From Azorinus chamasolen (taxonomy: Eukaryota > Mollusca > Bivalvia > Cardiida > Solecurtidae): 64,000 bases of DNA. Of the stretch, positions 31,783 through 43,435 are shown in pieces (position 1 is the first letter of the stretch; every line of letters begins with the position of its first letter). The stretch lies in the NCBI GenBank assembly GCA_963576725.1, contig OY755237.1, forward strand, positions 66,932,269 through 66,996,268, in the 5' to 3' direction. Both the position numbers and the translations under genes were made by a program. Below the pieces are notes generated by a model. That model worked only from the letters and a program-made list of their open reading frames with translations, searched no databases and was not told the DNA's origin.

Positions 31783-32188
31783 TTAACCCTTTACTCCATG
31801 CCTTTTAACACCTTTACGATTAGAATATACATGTACTCAGATCAGATGGCTCCTGCAGGGGCTGTTTGCTTACGGAATAATGTAAATCTGTTTCTACAGT
31901 ATTTGTAATGGCCAAATATTCCTGGGTTTATATACCATTATAAAACTTCATGTAATAATTATTCTTTAACCCTTTCCCTCATATAAACACCTTTTCATGC
32001 ATCTGCAAACAGAGTAGACCCAGATCCTATAGGAGCCATCTGATCAGGATCTGCTATGTTAGATATGATTCTACAGTTTTTGAAACAAAGCTAAACGACT
32101 TCCATGAAAAGTTGACAGAATGAAAATTCAGCTTATAATTATTCATGTCATTATTTCTTACATGAATATTGAAAAGGGAAAGGGTTAA
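31783..32188 (+). repeat. Truncated B followed by an A/B-type MITE
   Basis: 31783-31964 is a B copy without its right end, with a collapsed core (cctgcaggggctgtttg). 31965-32188 is TTAA-flanked with A-like termini (cctttccctcatataaacac, gaaaagggaaagggttaa) and a B body. Confidence 0.7.
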
Positions 32189-32227
32189 GTCGTTAATTCT
32201 TACATAAATATTCATGGCATAAAAGAG

Positions 32228-32675
32228 TTAAAACTTATTTTCATGCTTCAGCAGGTTTAGTGTCTGGGATGTGCTTTTGTAAGCTTAGCTGATAATCATT
32301 TCCAGTTGAGAAAAGGATGTAATTATGTATAACCATTTTCTCCATGAATATTCATGTAAGAAATAATGACAATAAGAATATTAATGAGATTAATTTTTAT
32401 AATGGCACATGAACACAGGACCTTTTGGCCATGACAGAAGCTGTAGAATCATATCTATATTGTAAGCAATCAGAGCAGATCCAGATCAGATGGCTCCTAT
32501 AGGAGCCATCTGATCTGGGTCTACTCTGTTTGCAAATTTGTAGAAAGGCGTATTTATGGATTAAAGGGTTAAAACTAATTTCCATGCTTCAGCAGGTTAA
32601 GTGTCCGGGATGTGCTTTTGCAGGCTTAGCTAATAATCGTTTCCAGTTGAGAAAAGGATGTATATATATGTATGA
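32228..32675 (-). repeat. B-family MITE between two copies of a 105-bp segment
   Basis: The B copy is 32328-32572, with a complete core and centre CTCCTATAGGAG. A segment containing catgcttcagcaggtt and tttccagttgagaaaaggat occurs before it (32228-32332) and after it (32571-32675) in direct orientation, with about 10 differences. Confidence 0.75.
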
Positions 32676-32854
32676 CATGTAGATCAACGCATGGTGGCGT
32701 ATTCTGAGAACCCTGGGAAATTTCTGCTAGACCAGGTCCTTTTCATTCATAAAACACCGCTGTCTCTGTAGCTATAGTCTGTTTCTTCGTTGCGGTCCAT
32801 AGTCTGTTTCACATTTTTCAATACTCTTTCCACACTTTGAAGGTAAACTACTGT

Positions 32855-33082
32855 TTAACCCTTTCCCTCATATAAAAGTATTTTCATGCGTTTGCAAACA
32901 GAGTAGACCCAGATCAGATCAGGGTCTGCTCTGTTTGCTAGTGGAATTTGAATAGTTCTGTTTCTTTGCTTTCTAAAATGGCTACAATGTTCCACCTTCA
33001 AGGTTTCATTGTAACTATTTTGTTCATGAATATTCAGTGGGTATTGAAATTTGAAATAAACATAGAACAGGGAAAGGGTTAA
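32855..33082 (+). repeat. A-family MITE
   Basis: TTAA-flanked. The palindrome centre is deleted, leaving cagatcagatcagggtctgc. The body and right end are intact. Confidence 0.8.
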
Positions 33083-33222
33083 CTTGTTTTTAATAATTTT
33101 GTGTCTCCATCAAGACCCAAACTGTATAATACCCTGTACTTGCTTTTGAAAAGAAATAATAGTAAAAAGACATTTTTAGGTTGATGTAGAAAACAAAATT
33201 TTCAGATGAAAAGTTTAACTAT

Positions 33223-33447
33223 TTAACCCTTTCCCTGTTCTATGTTTATTTCAAATTTCAGTACCTACTGAATATTCATGAACAAAACATTTATAATGAA
33301 ATATGGAAGGTGGAACATTGTAGCTATTTTAGAAAGTATAGAATCAGATCTGTCAAGTTCCATTAGCAAACAGAGCAGACCCTGATCAGATGGCTCCTAT
33401 ACACTGTTTGTAGATGCATGAAAAACTTATATGAGGGAAAGGGTTAT
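33223..33447 (-). repeat. A-family MITE
   Basis: It runs from ttaaccctttccctgttct to atgagggaaagggttat. The right core arm is mostly lost (ggctcctatacactgtttg). Confidence 0.78.
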
Positions 33448-33463
33448 CTCATAGATATGCATT

Positions 33464-33683
33464 TTAACTCTTTCCCTGTTGAATTTTCATGTAAGAAATA
33501 ATGACATCATGAATATTTATTAGCTGAATTTTTATAATGGAATATGTTTACAAGATATTTTGGTATTGGTAGAAACTGTAGTAAACAGAGCAGACCCTAA
33601 TGAGATGGCTGCAGTAAGAGTTTACTCAGGGTCTACTCTGTTTGCAAAGGTGTGAAAAGGGTTAGTATGTGAGAAAGTGTTAA
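33464..33683 (-). repeat. B-family MITE
   Basis: TTAA-flanked, 220 bp. The core centre has decayed (ggctgcagtaagagtttactcag) and the terminus is gtgagaaagtgttaa. Confidence 0.78.
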
Positions 33684-33859
33684 ATATGTCATCAGCTAAT
33701 TAATATTCATACATTCATTATTTTATAATGAATATTCATCATGTAAAAGCCTAAGATTAAAGTTTTAGGGAAAGTAGCGTTAGACACAAGTGTATTGGTG
33801 GGAGGAGACTTGAGAGAAATGCCAAAGGGAAGATATAAGAGTACATTGAATGTGAATGA

Positions 33860-34150
33860 ATTTCAGAAGCAAATAGAGTAGATCCTGATCAGCTGTCCCC
33901 TACAGGAGCTGTATGAAATTGGTCTACTCTGTAAAGGCGTCAAAAGGCGTCTTGATCAGGTAAAGGGTTAAATCTTTACCAATCAATATTCATTTAACCC
34001 TTTCCCTCATATAAATGTGTTTTCTTCATGTATTTGCAAGCATAGTTGACCCAGATCAGACGGCTCCTATAGGAATGGCTTCTGAAGGAGCCGTTTGATC
34101 AGGGTCTGCTCTATTAATGTTACTACCGGTTTGTCAGTTTAATTTAAAGA
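33860..34150. repeat. B and A fragments
   Basis: 33860-33971 is a B right part ending gtaaagggttaa. 33994-34115 is an A left half whose centre is duplicated (ggctcctataggaatggcttctgaaggagcc), giving a stepped palindrome. Confidence 0.6.
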
Positions 34151-34258
34151 ACTTTACAAAAATGACCTGAAATTGACTTCAGCTGTATACACTGGTGGAG
34201 AGAGGAGATTGTATGTCTGAATACTTATAGTGCTTTGCATGCGTTTTATATTTCAATC

Positions 34259-34508
34259 TTAACCCTTCGCTTGCTAATCGCGTCAATATACCTACCTGTA
34301 AATAGTGAAGACCCAGATGAGACAGGTCCTGCAGGAGCTGTCTCATCAGGGTCTGCACTATTGACAAGTTGATTGTGCAACCAGTTCACTCCACAGCTGT
34401 GATTGCACAGCGAAATACTTGTACACAGTGAAGATGTATGTAATTATACACCAGGGCATTGGTAAAGAAGGATAAATGTATTTTAAAATTCAGCAAGCAA
34501 AGGGTTAA
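34259..34508 (+). repeat. E-family MITE, complete
   Basis: 250 bp, the same length as the copy at 8874-9123, with about 10-12 differences by eye. The centre is ctgcaggag, with one arm changed to gacaggtcctg. Confidence 0.85.
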
Positions 34509-34585
34509 AAATTATTTATAGTACTATTTATACAATTTTGTACAGAGCAATAGATAAAGGTGTGTTCTCAGATACTTAAATCGTC

Positions 34586-34682
34586 ATTTCTCCACCAAAC
34601 CCTATGTTGTGACCACTCTTTAGAATCGTCTTGAAGAGACGATTCTAAAGAGCAGCCACAACATAGGGTTTGGTGGAGAAAT
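34586..34682. repeat. H-family hairpin, copy 1
   Basis: Arms of about 46 bases read from ATTTCTCCACCAAACCCTAT to its complement at 34682, centre gtcttgaagagac, with one or two mismatches (gagcagccacaac). Similar flanks on the three copies imply an element somewhat larger than the hairpin. Confidence 0.75.
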
Positions 34683-34803
34683 AAAGAAGTTATATATTCT
34701 ATAAAATGTTTTATTTTATGCATCCTATCTGAACCTCAGTGTTTATATATATCTTCTGATTTTATGTTGCACTATTTCATACATCAAGCATAACACTCCA
34801 GAT

Positions 34804-35059
34804 TTAACACTTTACCTCATGAATATTCATTTAGAAATGATGAATGAATGAATATTAATCAGCTGAATTTTTATGATTTTTGAACCTGGTAGAAGCTGGA
34901 ATCAGATCTAAATAATTTCGTAAGCAAACAGAGCTACATAACCAACTATAAGTAAAGCTTCTTGTATCCAGCAGAATCTGCTCAGACACTCCTAAAGGTG
35001 TTGTCAGATATTCATTCTGGCATTATGTTTACATGAATATTCATGGATTAAAGGGTTAA
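34804..35059 (-). repeat. Rearranged B-family MITE
   Basis: It has TTAA ends but the core is replaced by unrelated sequence (ctacataaccaactataag to tgctcagacactcctaaagg). The right end (atgaatattcatggattaaa) is from the opposite B terminus, so it is a fusion. Confidence 0.55.
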
Positions 35060-35338
35060 AATCTACAGTTACAGCGAAAATTATAAGAGTGAAAAGAAAA
35101 GGGTTGATGAACTTTCAGAGAAATACAACGAACCTACAGCTGTAAAATAAATATAGTATCAAAGCTTATAGGTTGGAAAAATAAAGTGTTTGACATTTCC
35201 GGAGTCAGTGGTTATAATGTTATGATAATATAGCCAGATGCTGTACCATGAGGGAATCCATGTACAGTAATTACCCTAAGTATAAGGACACTCAACAGAT
35301 CAATAGATGGATATGCATATTCAAATACTAAAATCCTC

Positions 35339-35439
35339 CTATCTCCACCTAACCCTATGTTGTGACCACTCTTTAGAATCGTCTCTACGAGACGATTCTA
35401 AAGAGTGGTCACAACATATAGGGTTTGGTGGAGAAATAA
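35339..35439. repeat. H-family hairpin, copy 2
   Basis: The arms are tctccacctaaccctatgtt and the complement. The centre gtctctacgagac and a small insertion (acatatagggttt) distinguish it. Confidence 0.72.
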
Positions 35440-36000
35440 AATGGCTATTCTATAATAATGTTTTAATTTACTTATCTAATTGGTGATCTTCATCCAACCT
35501 CCCATCTCCTGTGAGTATATAAAGCTGAATAAGTCAGCTGGGAACCATTTTGTAAACTTTGAAAAAGTAAATAGTATAGACCTTGATTAGACCGCTCCTT
35601 CAGGAGCTGTTTGATCTGGGTCTGTACTGTTTACCTAAGTTTGTCTGGATGAATCCTAAGGGAAATTACTGTATCCTTACTTGGAGAGGACTTTGCTGAG
35701 TCATCAGGAATGCCTCAGTAAGCAGTTTGGACAGACTAGGATTTAGATTGACCGCTGTTGCTAGGATCAATTCAATTTTGACAAAAGTTTAGTTATTATC
35801 AAACCTTTTTATCAAAAAATATTATCAAACCTTATCAAGCTTTTGTCAAACTTTCACAGATAAATAAATTTCAGGTATAAAAACATGTACATTAAGGAAG
35901 AATTTCAAGATGTATTACATTTATAAAAGTCATGGCCCTTTGTTTCTTGTATAAGGTAGAGTAGAATTATAGTCTTTTCTTTCATATCCCTTTTCTCCAT
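35440..36000. other. Unassigned sequence with one J-type core
   Basis: A J palindrome lies at 35567-35640 (aaatagtatagaccttgatt to gtctgtactgtttac, centre ctccttcaggag). A short internal repeat of tttttatcaaaaaatattat type lies at 35790-35860. No gene is seen. Confidence 0.45.
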
Positions 36001-36483
36001 AAATAAGCCTTTCTGTGCCTTTGCAAACAGATTAGACCCAGATCAGACGGCACCTACAGGAGGGGGGTCAAAGTTAAAAAATGGGAACATTTTGTCGTGT
36101 CCTCTCTGTAACAGATAAAATCCAACATACATGAGTGAATTTTAAAATAACATGGTACAAAATTATGTTCACCACATTGAGATGATATGTCGGGGAAAAG
36201 AACCAGGTTCCTATCCCAAAGGTCAAGGTCCAAATCAGGGGGTCAGAGTTAAAAAATGGGGACATTTTATCCTTTGGGGCATTTGTCACATGACTGTGAC
36301 AGCTCTTGTTATAATGGCATATGAACACAGGATGATTTGGTATTACTGTAGATGCAGATCTATTATAATTTCATAAACAAACAGAGCAGACCCTAATCAG
36401 ACGACTCCTGCAGGAGCCGACTGATCTGTCTCTACTCTGTTTGAAAAGGCATGAAAAGGGGTTTATATGAGGGAAAGGGTTAA
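36001..36483. repeat. B-family element(s) with a Helentron-like insertion
   Basis: 36001-36060 is a B left arm stopping at the hairpin centre (cacctacagg). 36062-36310 ends in the perfect hairpin GTCACA-TGAC-TGTGAC (36285-36300), ag and CTCTTGTT (36303-36310), and has two gtcaaagttaaaaaatggg units. 36311-36483 is a B body, core and right end in the opposite orientation, ending gggaaagggttaa. Confidence 0.62.
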
Positions 36484-36763
36484 GTATTCTTTTTCAATTG
36501 ACACAGGCCATCTTTTTTTTTCTAGATTTATGAATGAAACAGCTTATCTGTTTAGAGGTACAAATTCCGTACAATCTACAAAAGAAAAGTGACATATGCT
36601 AAGTGGAGGTTAAGTGTAGATGCGACCTGTTTAGTAATATCTTCCTGTAATAGTATACATGTGACAAAACTAAACAAAGACATTCTCACATTTCCTAGAA
36701 ACACTTTCACTTTCCAAGTGAAATGAACAAGTGTATGTAGAATGTCCCTGAAAAAAGCCACAG

Positions 36764-36840
36764 GCAAAATAGTGCAGACCAAGATCAGATGGCTTCTGAA
36801 GGAGCCCTCTTACCAGTGTCAGCACTATTTAGCTCACAAA
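36764..36840. repeat. I/J-type core palindrome
   Basis: The core runs from caaaatagtgcagaccaaga to tgtcagcactatttagc with centre ttctgaaggag. It has no clear termini. Confidence 0.5.
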
Positions 36841-36944
36841 ATATCCAAGCAAATGAAAACACCTTGATAAGAAATAAATGCTACAGGAATGATTCATTAT
36901 AAAAGGCAAAGTTTGGTTTGATTTTCATACGACCAAAGGTAATA

Positions 36945-37721
36945 TATGCCCGAAGGTAACTTCAGTCGTATTATGGTATGGCTCTTGTCTGTCTGTCTAT
37001 CCGTCCGTCCGTTAGCCACATCTTTGTCTGCTCATAACTTGACAACTATTGGATGTGCTGTCTTCATACTTATTAGCAAGGTTGGTCATGGCTAGTAGAT
37101 GACCCCAATTGATTTTGAGGTCAAAGGTCAAAGTCACCATGACCTTCAACTCAAATATCTTGTCCGCTCAATAACTTGATAAGTGTTAGGTCAGCTGTAT
37201 TCATACTTAGTAGGAAGGTTGGACATGACTAGTAGATGACCCCTATATATTTTCAGGTCAGTTGGTCAAAGGTCAAGGTCACTGTGACCTTAAACTTAAA
37301 AATCTTGTCAGCTCACTAAATTGATAAGTATTTGGTGAGCTGTCTTCATACTTAGTAGAAAAGTTGTTCATGGCTAGTAGATGACCCCAATTTTTTTTGA
37401 GGTCAGTCTGAAAGGTCAAGGTCACCATGACTTTCAACTGAAAAATATTGTCAGCTCAATAACTTGATAAGTATTAGGTGAGCTGTTTTCATACTTAGTA
37501 GGAAGGTTGGTCATGGCTAGTAGATGACCCTTATTGATTCTGAGGTCAGTCGGCCAAAGATTTTGTCTGCTCGATAAGTATCAGGTGTGCTGTCTTCATA
37601 CTTAGTAGGAAGGTTGTTCATGGCTGCTAGATGACCCATATTGATTTTGTGTCAAATAGTGTCCATGTTACGACAGCACAGACTTTGGGCGTATAATGCT
37701 CTAACACACGGGGCTCTTGTT
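36945..37721 (+). mobile_element. Helentron-like element with tandem interior
   Basis: The 5' tatatgcccgaag pairs with 3' ctttgggcgtata (11 of 13), and CTCTTGTT ends at 37721. A tccgtccgtccg run lies near the 5' end. Four to five units of about 155 bp around ttggtcatggctagtagatg fill the interior. The terminal hairpin is weak. Confidence 0.6.
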
Positions 37722-37799
37722 CTAATTACATACATTGTAAGTACAAATGTGTGTTTGTTCCATTTATCATTTGTAGTAGCATTTGTAAAACTTTCACTG

Positions 37800-38190
37800 T
37801 TGCATATTCATGTTAAATAAAGACATCATATGAATATTTATTAACTGATTCTTACTGGCAATTTTTACTGACAAATTTTGTCACCTTTGCACATTCATAC
37901 TTCAAACGTGGCATTCATGTGCAACTAATGGAGGCAAACAGGGGTGACTTATTAAGGTCAATGTCATTCATCAAGGTCAAAGGTCATATCAAAGGAATTA
38001 TCCTGTTATAATTGTACATGAATATTATGATTTATTTACTATATGGCAGGAACTATGGAATCAGACAAGTATATATTATACCATAAGCAAACAGAGCAGA
38101 CCCTGATCAGATGGCTGCCACAGCAGTAGTCTGGTTTGGGTATGCTCTGTTTGCAAGGCATGAAAAAGCATTTGTATGAGGGAAAAGAGT
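37800..38190 (-). repeat. Repeat fragment in a B-type element
   Basis: 37860-38000 carries the cttcaaacgtggcattcatg / aggtcaaaggtcatatcaaa repeat shared with 7195 and 45420. 38010-38190 is a B right part with core centre mutated (ggctgccacagcagtag). Confidence 0.55.
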
Positions 38191-38273
38191 TACTAGTAAT
38201 CAGATGCGGTTTTCTTGCATGATGTTTCATAAGCAATGTCAGAATTTAAATTTGTGTCTCTTATAATTATGTA

Positions 38274-38478
38274 CAGTAAAACCCCGCTAATATGACCACC
38301 AAAAAGGGGAATAATTCTGGGTGTCAGAGGCAGGTGGTAGCTTAATGCAGGACGATAGTTATGCAGAAAGCTCCTATAGGAGCTTTCTGCATAACTTTCG
38401 TCCTGCATTAAGCAACCACCTGCTTTAAACGACATCAGTGGCTGTTTATTAAGTGGTCGCATTAGCGGGGTTTCACTG
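38274..38478. mobile_element. D-family MITE
   Basis: TA-flanked, 205 bp. The ends are CAGTAAAACCCCGCTAATAT and gcattagcggggtttcactg. The inner hairpin of about 95 bp has centre CTCCTATAGGAG and is nearly perfect. Confidence 0.83.
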
Positions 38479-38601
38479 TATATAAACTGTTTGCAAATTG
38501 CCTATGAACCCTGTACCTGATAGAGATGCCTTTTGATTCCTGATTCAAATAGAGTAGACCCAGACCTGTAGGGGCGTCTGATCAGGGCCTGATCTGATTG
38601 C

Positions 38602-38838
38602 TTAACCCTTTCCTCCATAGGCTATTTTTAGATCAGCCTCTTTGAATGAATTTACCCAAAAGGAGCATTTACTAGAGAAAAGTAAAATTTTAGAATTTTG
38701 TAGTTTGAAACCATTGTGATAAATAGAGCATTTGCTCCTAAATGCTCCTATAGGAGCAAATGCTGATTTATCCCAATGGTTTCAAGAAGTGACTTTTACA
38801 GAGGCATAGACAGGTGTATTTATGGAGGAAATGGTTAA
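38602..38838 (+). repeat. C-family MITE nested in B
   Basis: TTAA-flanked. The hairpin centre is duplicated: tttgctcctaaatgctccta then taggagcaaatgctg. Confidence 0.82.
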
Positions 38839-38910
38839 TATGGTAATAATATTCCAGTAGATGATTTGACTGTTTCTGCCATGGTCAAAACTGACTGTGT
38901 TCATATGCCA

Positions 38911-39161
38911 TTAACCCTTTTACTCCATAAATACGCCTTCCTACACCTTTGTAAAGAGAATAGACCTAGATCATATGACTCCTATAGGAGCCGTCTGATC
39001 AGGGTCTGCTCTGTGTGCTTATGATATAACATTGATATGGTTCTACAGTTTTTGCCATTGCCAAAATTACTTGTTTTCCGTATGCCATTATAAAAAATAA
39101 TATAATCAATATTCGTGGCATCATTGTTTCTATCATGAATATTCATGGAGTAAATGGTTAA
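38911..39161 (+). repeat. B-family MITE nested in B
   Basis: 251 bp, TTAA-flanked, complete core with centre CTCCTATAGGAG. This is self-insertion of the family. Confidence 0.84.
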
Positions 39162-39501
39162 TATTCATGTCGTCATCATTTCTTACATGAATATTTATTG
39201 GGTAAAGGGTTGTTTTGAGGATAAGGTTAAGGAGATAAGTATATGTATGTCTTTGCCCATGTGTACTTGACTTGTATAGCCGTGTCACAGTCTGTTCTTT
39301 GTGGTATTTATCAGCCCAGGAAACAGTTTAATTCTATTTTAAACAGAGTTGTTGCGTGGACCACTAGAATTGGCAATAAAATCTGTCAAACTCGTTAATA
39401 TAGCTTCCATATTGCTTGTTTGTCATTGTTTGAACAAGAATACCGCTTCTGTTTCATCCTGTCATATTTAATCCATTTCAATGGGCGGAAAGTGAGTAAA
39501 A

Positions 39502-39753
39502 ATAACCCTTTACTCCATATAAATATACTTTTCTATACCTTTGCAAACAGAGTAGACCCATATCAGATGGCTCCTACAGGAGCCATCTGATCAGGGTCTG
39601 CTCTGTTTGCTTATAATATGATACAGATCTGATTCTACAGTTTCTGCCATGGCCACAATTTCATGTGTGCATGGGACATTATAAAAAATCATTAAATTTA
39701 TATTAATGTAGTCATTATTTCTTACATGAATATTTGTGGAGTAAAAAGGTTCA
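39502..39753 (+). repeat. B-family MITE
   Basis: The left end is ataaccctttactccatata and the right end gtggagtaaaaaggttca is decayed. The core is nearly perfect with centre ctcctacaggag. Confidence 0.78.
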
Positions 39754-39754
39754 G

Positions 39755-40130
39755 GAGGTTTTTGCAAACAGTGTATACTCTTGTGAGGGTGCTCCTCCAG
39801 GAACCTCAATCTGACCAGGGTCTACTATTAGGTCCAGTTTGTCATTCTATTGCTTTTTAATCAATCTTCACCAATTTTTGAATGAATAAACTGAAGTACA
39901 TTTTGCAGAAAATCATTCTTTGAAAATTAACTTTAACTCTTTGAATGCAGGCATTCGTGCAGGCATTTAGAAATGCAGGACCCAAGTAAGGGGGTTGCTA
40001 GGAAAGCCCTGCTACATGTATTTGGGTCTGCACTGATTGTTTTTCATAATCCTCTCGCAAATTATACCCTTTCATACTGAATGGACTTTACCATTAGAAT
40101 TCCACTTTAGATATTCAGCATTGAAGGGGT
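39755..40130 (+). repeat. I-family core and an I-family remnant
   Basis: 39760-39835 is a core (ttttgcaaacagtgtatact to agggtctactatt). 39931-40130 runs ttaactctttgaatgcagg to cagcattgaaggggtgaag with a collapsed hairpin. Confidence 0.55.
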
Positions 40131-40152
40131 GAAGCATGTTTGAATAGATACA

Positions 40153-40383
40153 TTAACCCTTTCCTCCATAAATACGCCTTTCTAAGCCTCTGTGAAAATC
40201 ACCTGTTGAAACCATTGTGATAAATAGAGCATTTGCTCCTATAGAAGCAAATGCTATATATTTCTCAAAATGGTTTCAAACTACAAAATTCTAAAATTTT
40301 CCTTTTCTCTAGTTCATACTACTTTTTGGTAGACTTATACAAAGTGGTTGGATATAAAAATAGCCTATGAGGGAGTGGGTTAA
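40153..40383 (-). repeat. C-family MITE
   Basis: 231 bp between TTAA copies. The right palindrome arm has several substitutions (gctatatatttctcaaaatgg). Confidence 0.83.
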
Positions 40384-40779
40384 TTCATTTTAATTTAAAA
40401 TGGTATGAAAAATTAATGATGAAAAATCTTTATTTGTAAAAATTTAGGGTATACACTTCTGAATAAAAAGTACATAACTTTTTATCTGTTTGTTCTGGAA
40501 GACTTTGATGTTTGTTACTGGCATGGATAAGTGTGTTTGAAACAATATCCAAAGGACAACGACTATGAAATACCACTGCGAGTGTTTCAGTTCATGGGAA
40601 CTATATACGCTTTCATTCATCAGACTTGTTTTTCTGACATTTTGTTTGTGAAATCTGATGATACAGGTGGCGCAAGCCGCAAACCGAAAACATGAATGTA
40701 AGGATTTGTAAAGGTGATGGGAATTTTTTTTCTCATACTAGCAGCACAAGATCCAGCTCAGCGCCTTGAAGACTGAATA
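40384..40779. other. Unassigned intron sequence
   Basis: AT-rich. No repeat terminus or coding frame could be supported. Confidence 0.4.
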
Positions 40780-40983
40780 CAATAAAAACCCGCTAATGTG
40801 ACCACCTAAAAGATGTATAATTCTGGGTGCTAGATGCAGGTGGTAGCATAATGCAGGACAAAAGTAATGCAGAAAGCTCCTAGAGGAGGTTTCTGCATTA
40901 CTTTTGTCCTGCACTAAGCAACCACCTGCTTATAAAGACAGCTATGTTTGTTCATTAAGTGGTCGCATTAGTGGGTTCTACTG
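40780..40983. mobile_element. D-family MITE, degraded ends
   Basis: The ends are CAATAAAAACCCGCTAATGT and gcattagtgggttctactg. The inner hairpin is about 95 bp with centre ctcctagaggag. It is closely related to the copy at 38274. Confidence 0.78.
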
Positions 40984-41019
40984 AATATGGAATGATCCAT
41001 CATTGCATGGCAGTATAGT

Positions 41020-41460
41020 CTGTTTAGTGTATACACCTTTTCATGCTTTGCAAACAGAGAAGACCCAGATCAGATGGCTCCTGTAAGAGCTCTGGTCAGG
41101 GTCTGCTCTGTTTGCTTATGTAATAATGTAGATCTGAATCTACAGTCTCTGTCATGGTCAAAATGGCCTGTGTTAATATACCATTATAAAAATTCAGCTG
41201 ATAAATATTCATGATCCCATTATTTCTTACATGAATATTAAGTAGGTAAAATGTCTTATTGAAATGTATAGAATTCGGAAAAGGAGTTTACAGGCATTTG
41301 TAAACTGTGTAGGCCCAGTTCAGAGGGCTTCTGTAGGAGTCCCCTTATTTGGGCCTGTAGCACAGGTGATTCCAACCCTTTTATACTCTGTGGACTCTGC
41401 AGTTAAGTAATGATGAATTATTCCAGTTTGAAAGGTTTAGCCTTTAAATGCGGTTAAAGG
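41020..41460 (+). repeat. B-family MITE and an I-family remnant
   Basis: 41020-41256 is B with decayed termini and a shortened core (ctcctgtaagagctctgg). 41280-41460 carries an I core (catttgtaaactgtgtaggc to gggcctgtag) and tail (tgatgaattattccag). Confidence 0.6.
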
Positions 41461-41597
41461 GCACTTTACTCTGAAAACTTGTCCTATGAAATAATGCTGA
41501 TCTCGTCAAGTTGTGAAATGTATGTCCAAAAACAGGATCACTTCAGTCCTCAACTCCTTTAGCCATTGACATTATTATATATACAGGAAAACCTGTC

Positions 41598-41826
41598 TTA
41601 ACCCTTTACCTGTTCTATGTTTATTCCAAATTTCAATACCTACTGAATATTCATGGAAAAATAGTCATAATAAAATATGGAAGGGGTAATGTTGTAGGCA
41701 TTTTAGAAAGTAAAGAAACAGATCTATCAAATTCCATTAGCAAACAGAGCAGACCCTGATCAGACGGCTCCTATAGGAGCCGTCTAATCTGGGTCTACTC
41801 TGTTTGCAATGCATGAAAACAGTTAA
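41598..41826 (-). repeat. A-family MITE
   Basis: TTAA-flanked, complete core with centre CTCCTATAGGAG. The right arm is shortened to gcatgaaaacagttaa. The right TTAA is shared with the following B. Confidence 0.8.
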
Positions 41827-42078
41827 CCCTTTGCCTGATCAAAAAGTGAAGACTTTTGACATCTTCGGGAACAGAGTAGACCCAGATCAGAAGTTTTTAC
41901 AATTGAATATAGATTGGAATCTGCAGTTTTTGCCATAGCCAAAACATCCTGTGTTCAAATGTCATTACAAAAATTAATCTATTGAATATTCATGATTTCA
42001 GTATTTTGTATGACTGTTCTTGAAGTAAATGTTACTATTTCTTATATGAATAGTCATCAGACATGGAATTACGGTTAA
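41823..42078 (+). repeat. B-family remnant
   Basis: The left end ccctttgcctgatcaaaaag and core left arm are present, and the right arm is lost after cccagatcagaag. The right end is gaattacggttaa. Confidence 0.6.
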
Positions 42079-42173
42079 ATGCTCTATTAGTATTTGGAAA
42101 CCGAGGTTTGATTCTACAAGTTCTGCAATGGCCAAAATTTCCATTGCGTATATGCCATTATAACAATTACCCT

Positions 42174-42424
42174 TTAACCCTTTCCCTGTTCTGCACTTAG
42201 GCCAAATTTAAATACCTACTGAATATTCATTAACAAAATAGTCATAAAGATATGTGGAAGGTGAAATATTGTAGACATTTTAGAAAGCAAACAAACAGAT
42301 CTATCAAATTGTATTAGCAAACAGAGCTGACCCTGATCAGACAGCTCCTCTAGGAGCCGTCTGATCTGGGTCTACTCTGTTTGCAAATGCGTGAAAACAC
42401 ATCTACATGAGGGAAAGGGTTTAG
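42174..42424 (-). repeat. A-family MITE
   Basis: 251 bp from ttaaccctttccctgttct to gagggaaagggttta. Core complete, centre CTCCTCTAGGAG. Confidence 0.84.
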
Positions 42425-42677
42425 TATGCCTTTCTACGCCTATATAAACAGAACAGACCAAGATCAGATGGCTCCTACAGGGTCTGCTCTGTTTATTTAT
42501 GAAATAATAATATGAGATATCATGAACATGGCTAAACATTCGTGTGTTTATGTGCCATTAAAAAAATGTGCCTAATTAAAAATTATTCTAGTTAAATATT
42601 TCATTGAGTAAAGGGTGACTCTAATTTGTTTTAATTTTTCATTATTTTTTACCTGAATATTCATGGAGGATGATGGG
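42425..42677 (+). repeat. B-family remnant
   Basis: The core left arm (aacagaccaagatcagatgg) joins agggtctgctctgttt with the centre lost. The body and right end (attcatggaggatgatgggt) are recognisable. Confidence 0.6.
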
Positions 42678-42927
42678 TTAACCCTTTCCCTGTTCTATGT
42701 TAATTCCAAATTTTGATACCTAGTGAATATTCATGAAGAAAATTCTTATAAGGAAATATGCAAGATGGAACATTGTACCCAATTTGGAAAGTAAAGAAAC
42801 CAAGCTTTCAAATTCTAATGGCAAACAGAGCAGACCCTGAACAGACGGCTCCTCTAGGAGCCGTCTGATCTGGGTCTACTCTGTTTGCAAATGCGTGAAA
42901 ACACGTTTATATGAGGGAGAGGGTTAA
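42678..42927 (-). repeat. A-family MITE, full length
   Basis: 250 bp between TTAA copies, core complete with centre CTCCTCTAGGAG. Confidence 0.86.
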
Positions 42928-43179
42928 ATTAGAAAGACCTAGTAGGAAATTGTGCAGAACTTGATCAACAGACTCCTGTCTGAATACTCAGGATGATTAG
43001 GGTACACATATTTTCAGATATCCGGTTGCCTATTCAGTCCCTTGAAGCATACAGTGATTCAGATGCTATTGTCCTTGACCTCTGGCCTTTATCATGGTGT
43101 CAAGGTCATGACGCATACTGAAACACCCATGAGTAGATATCAAGATGTCTTGTACTCAGGTTTCTTTACATTTAAATTT

Positions 43180-43434
43180 GTAAAATATGCCTTTCTTTGT
43201 CCTTGTAAGCAGGTAAACAGGGTAGATCCAGATCGGACTATAGGAGCCTTCCTATAGGATTCGTCTGATCAGGGGCTGTTCAGTGTTTGCTTATAATGAT
43301 ATAACATAGAAATGATTCTGCAGTTTCTGCCATGATCAAACGTTCCTGTGTCCTTGAGCTATTATAACAATCAATCTAATTAATATACATGATTTCATTA
43401 TTTCTTACATGAATATTCATGGAGTAAAGGGTTA
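43180..43434 (+). repeat. B-family MITE, left terminus missing
   Basis: The core has an extra insert (ggactataggagccttcctataggattcg), giving two overlapping centres. The right end is catggagtaaagggtta. Confidence 0.68.
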
Positions 43435-43435
43435 G

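Larger units (their letters stand above)
38506..39212 (+). repeat. B-family MITE split by two nested MITEs
   Basis: The outer B reads aaccctgtacctgatagaga up to gattgc-ttaa, resumes at 38835, and resumes again at 39158 with ttaatattcatgtcg to ggtaaagggtt. The two breaks are both at TTAA and are filled by C (38602-38838) and B (38911-39161). Confidence 0.75.

Noticed and set aside
34586..35439. Paired perfect hairpins as transcription terminators or microRNA precursors
   Set aside because: They are repeated family members with long perfect arms and no T-tract logic. A transposon origin explains them better, although small-RNA production is not excluded.
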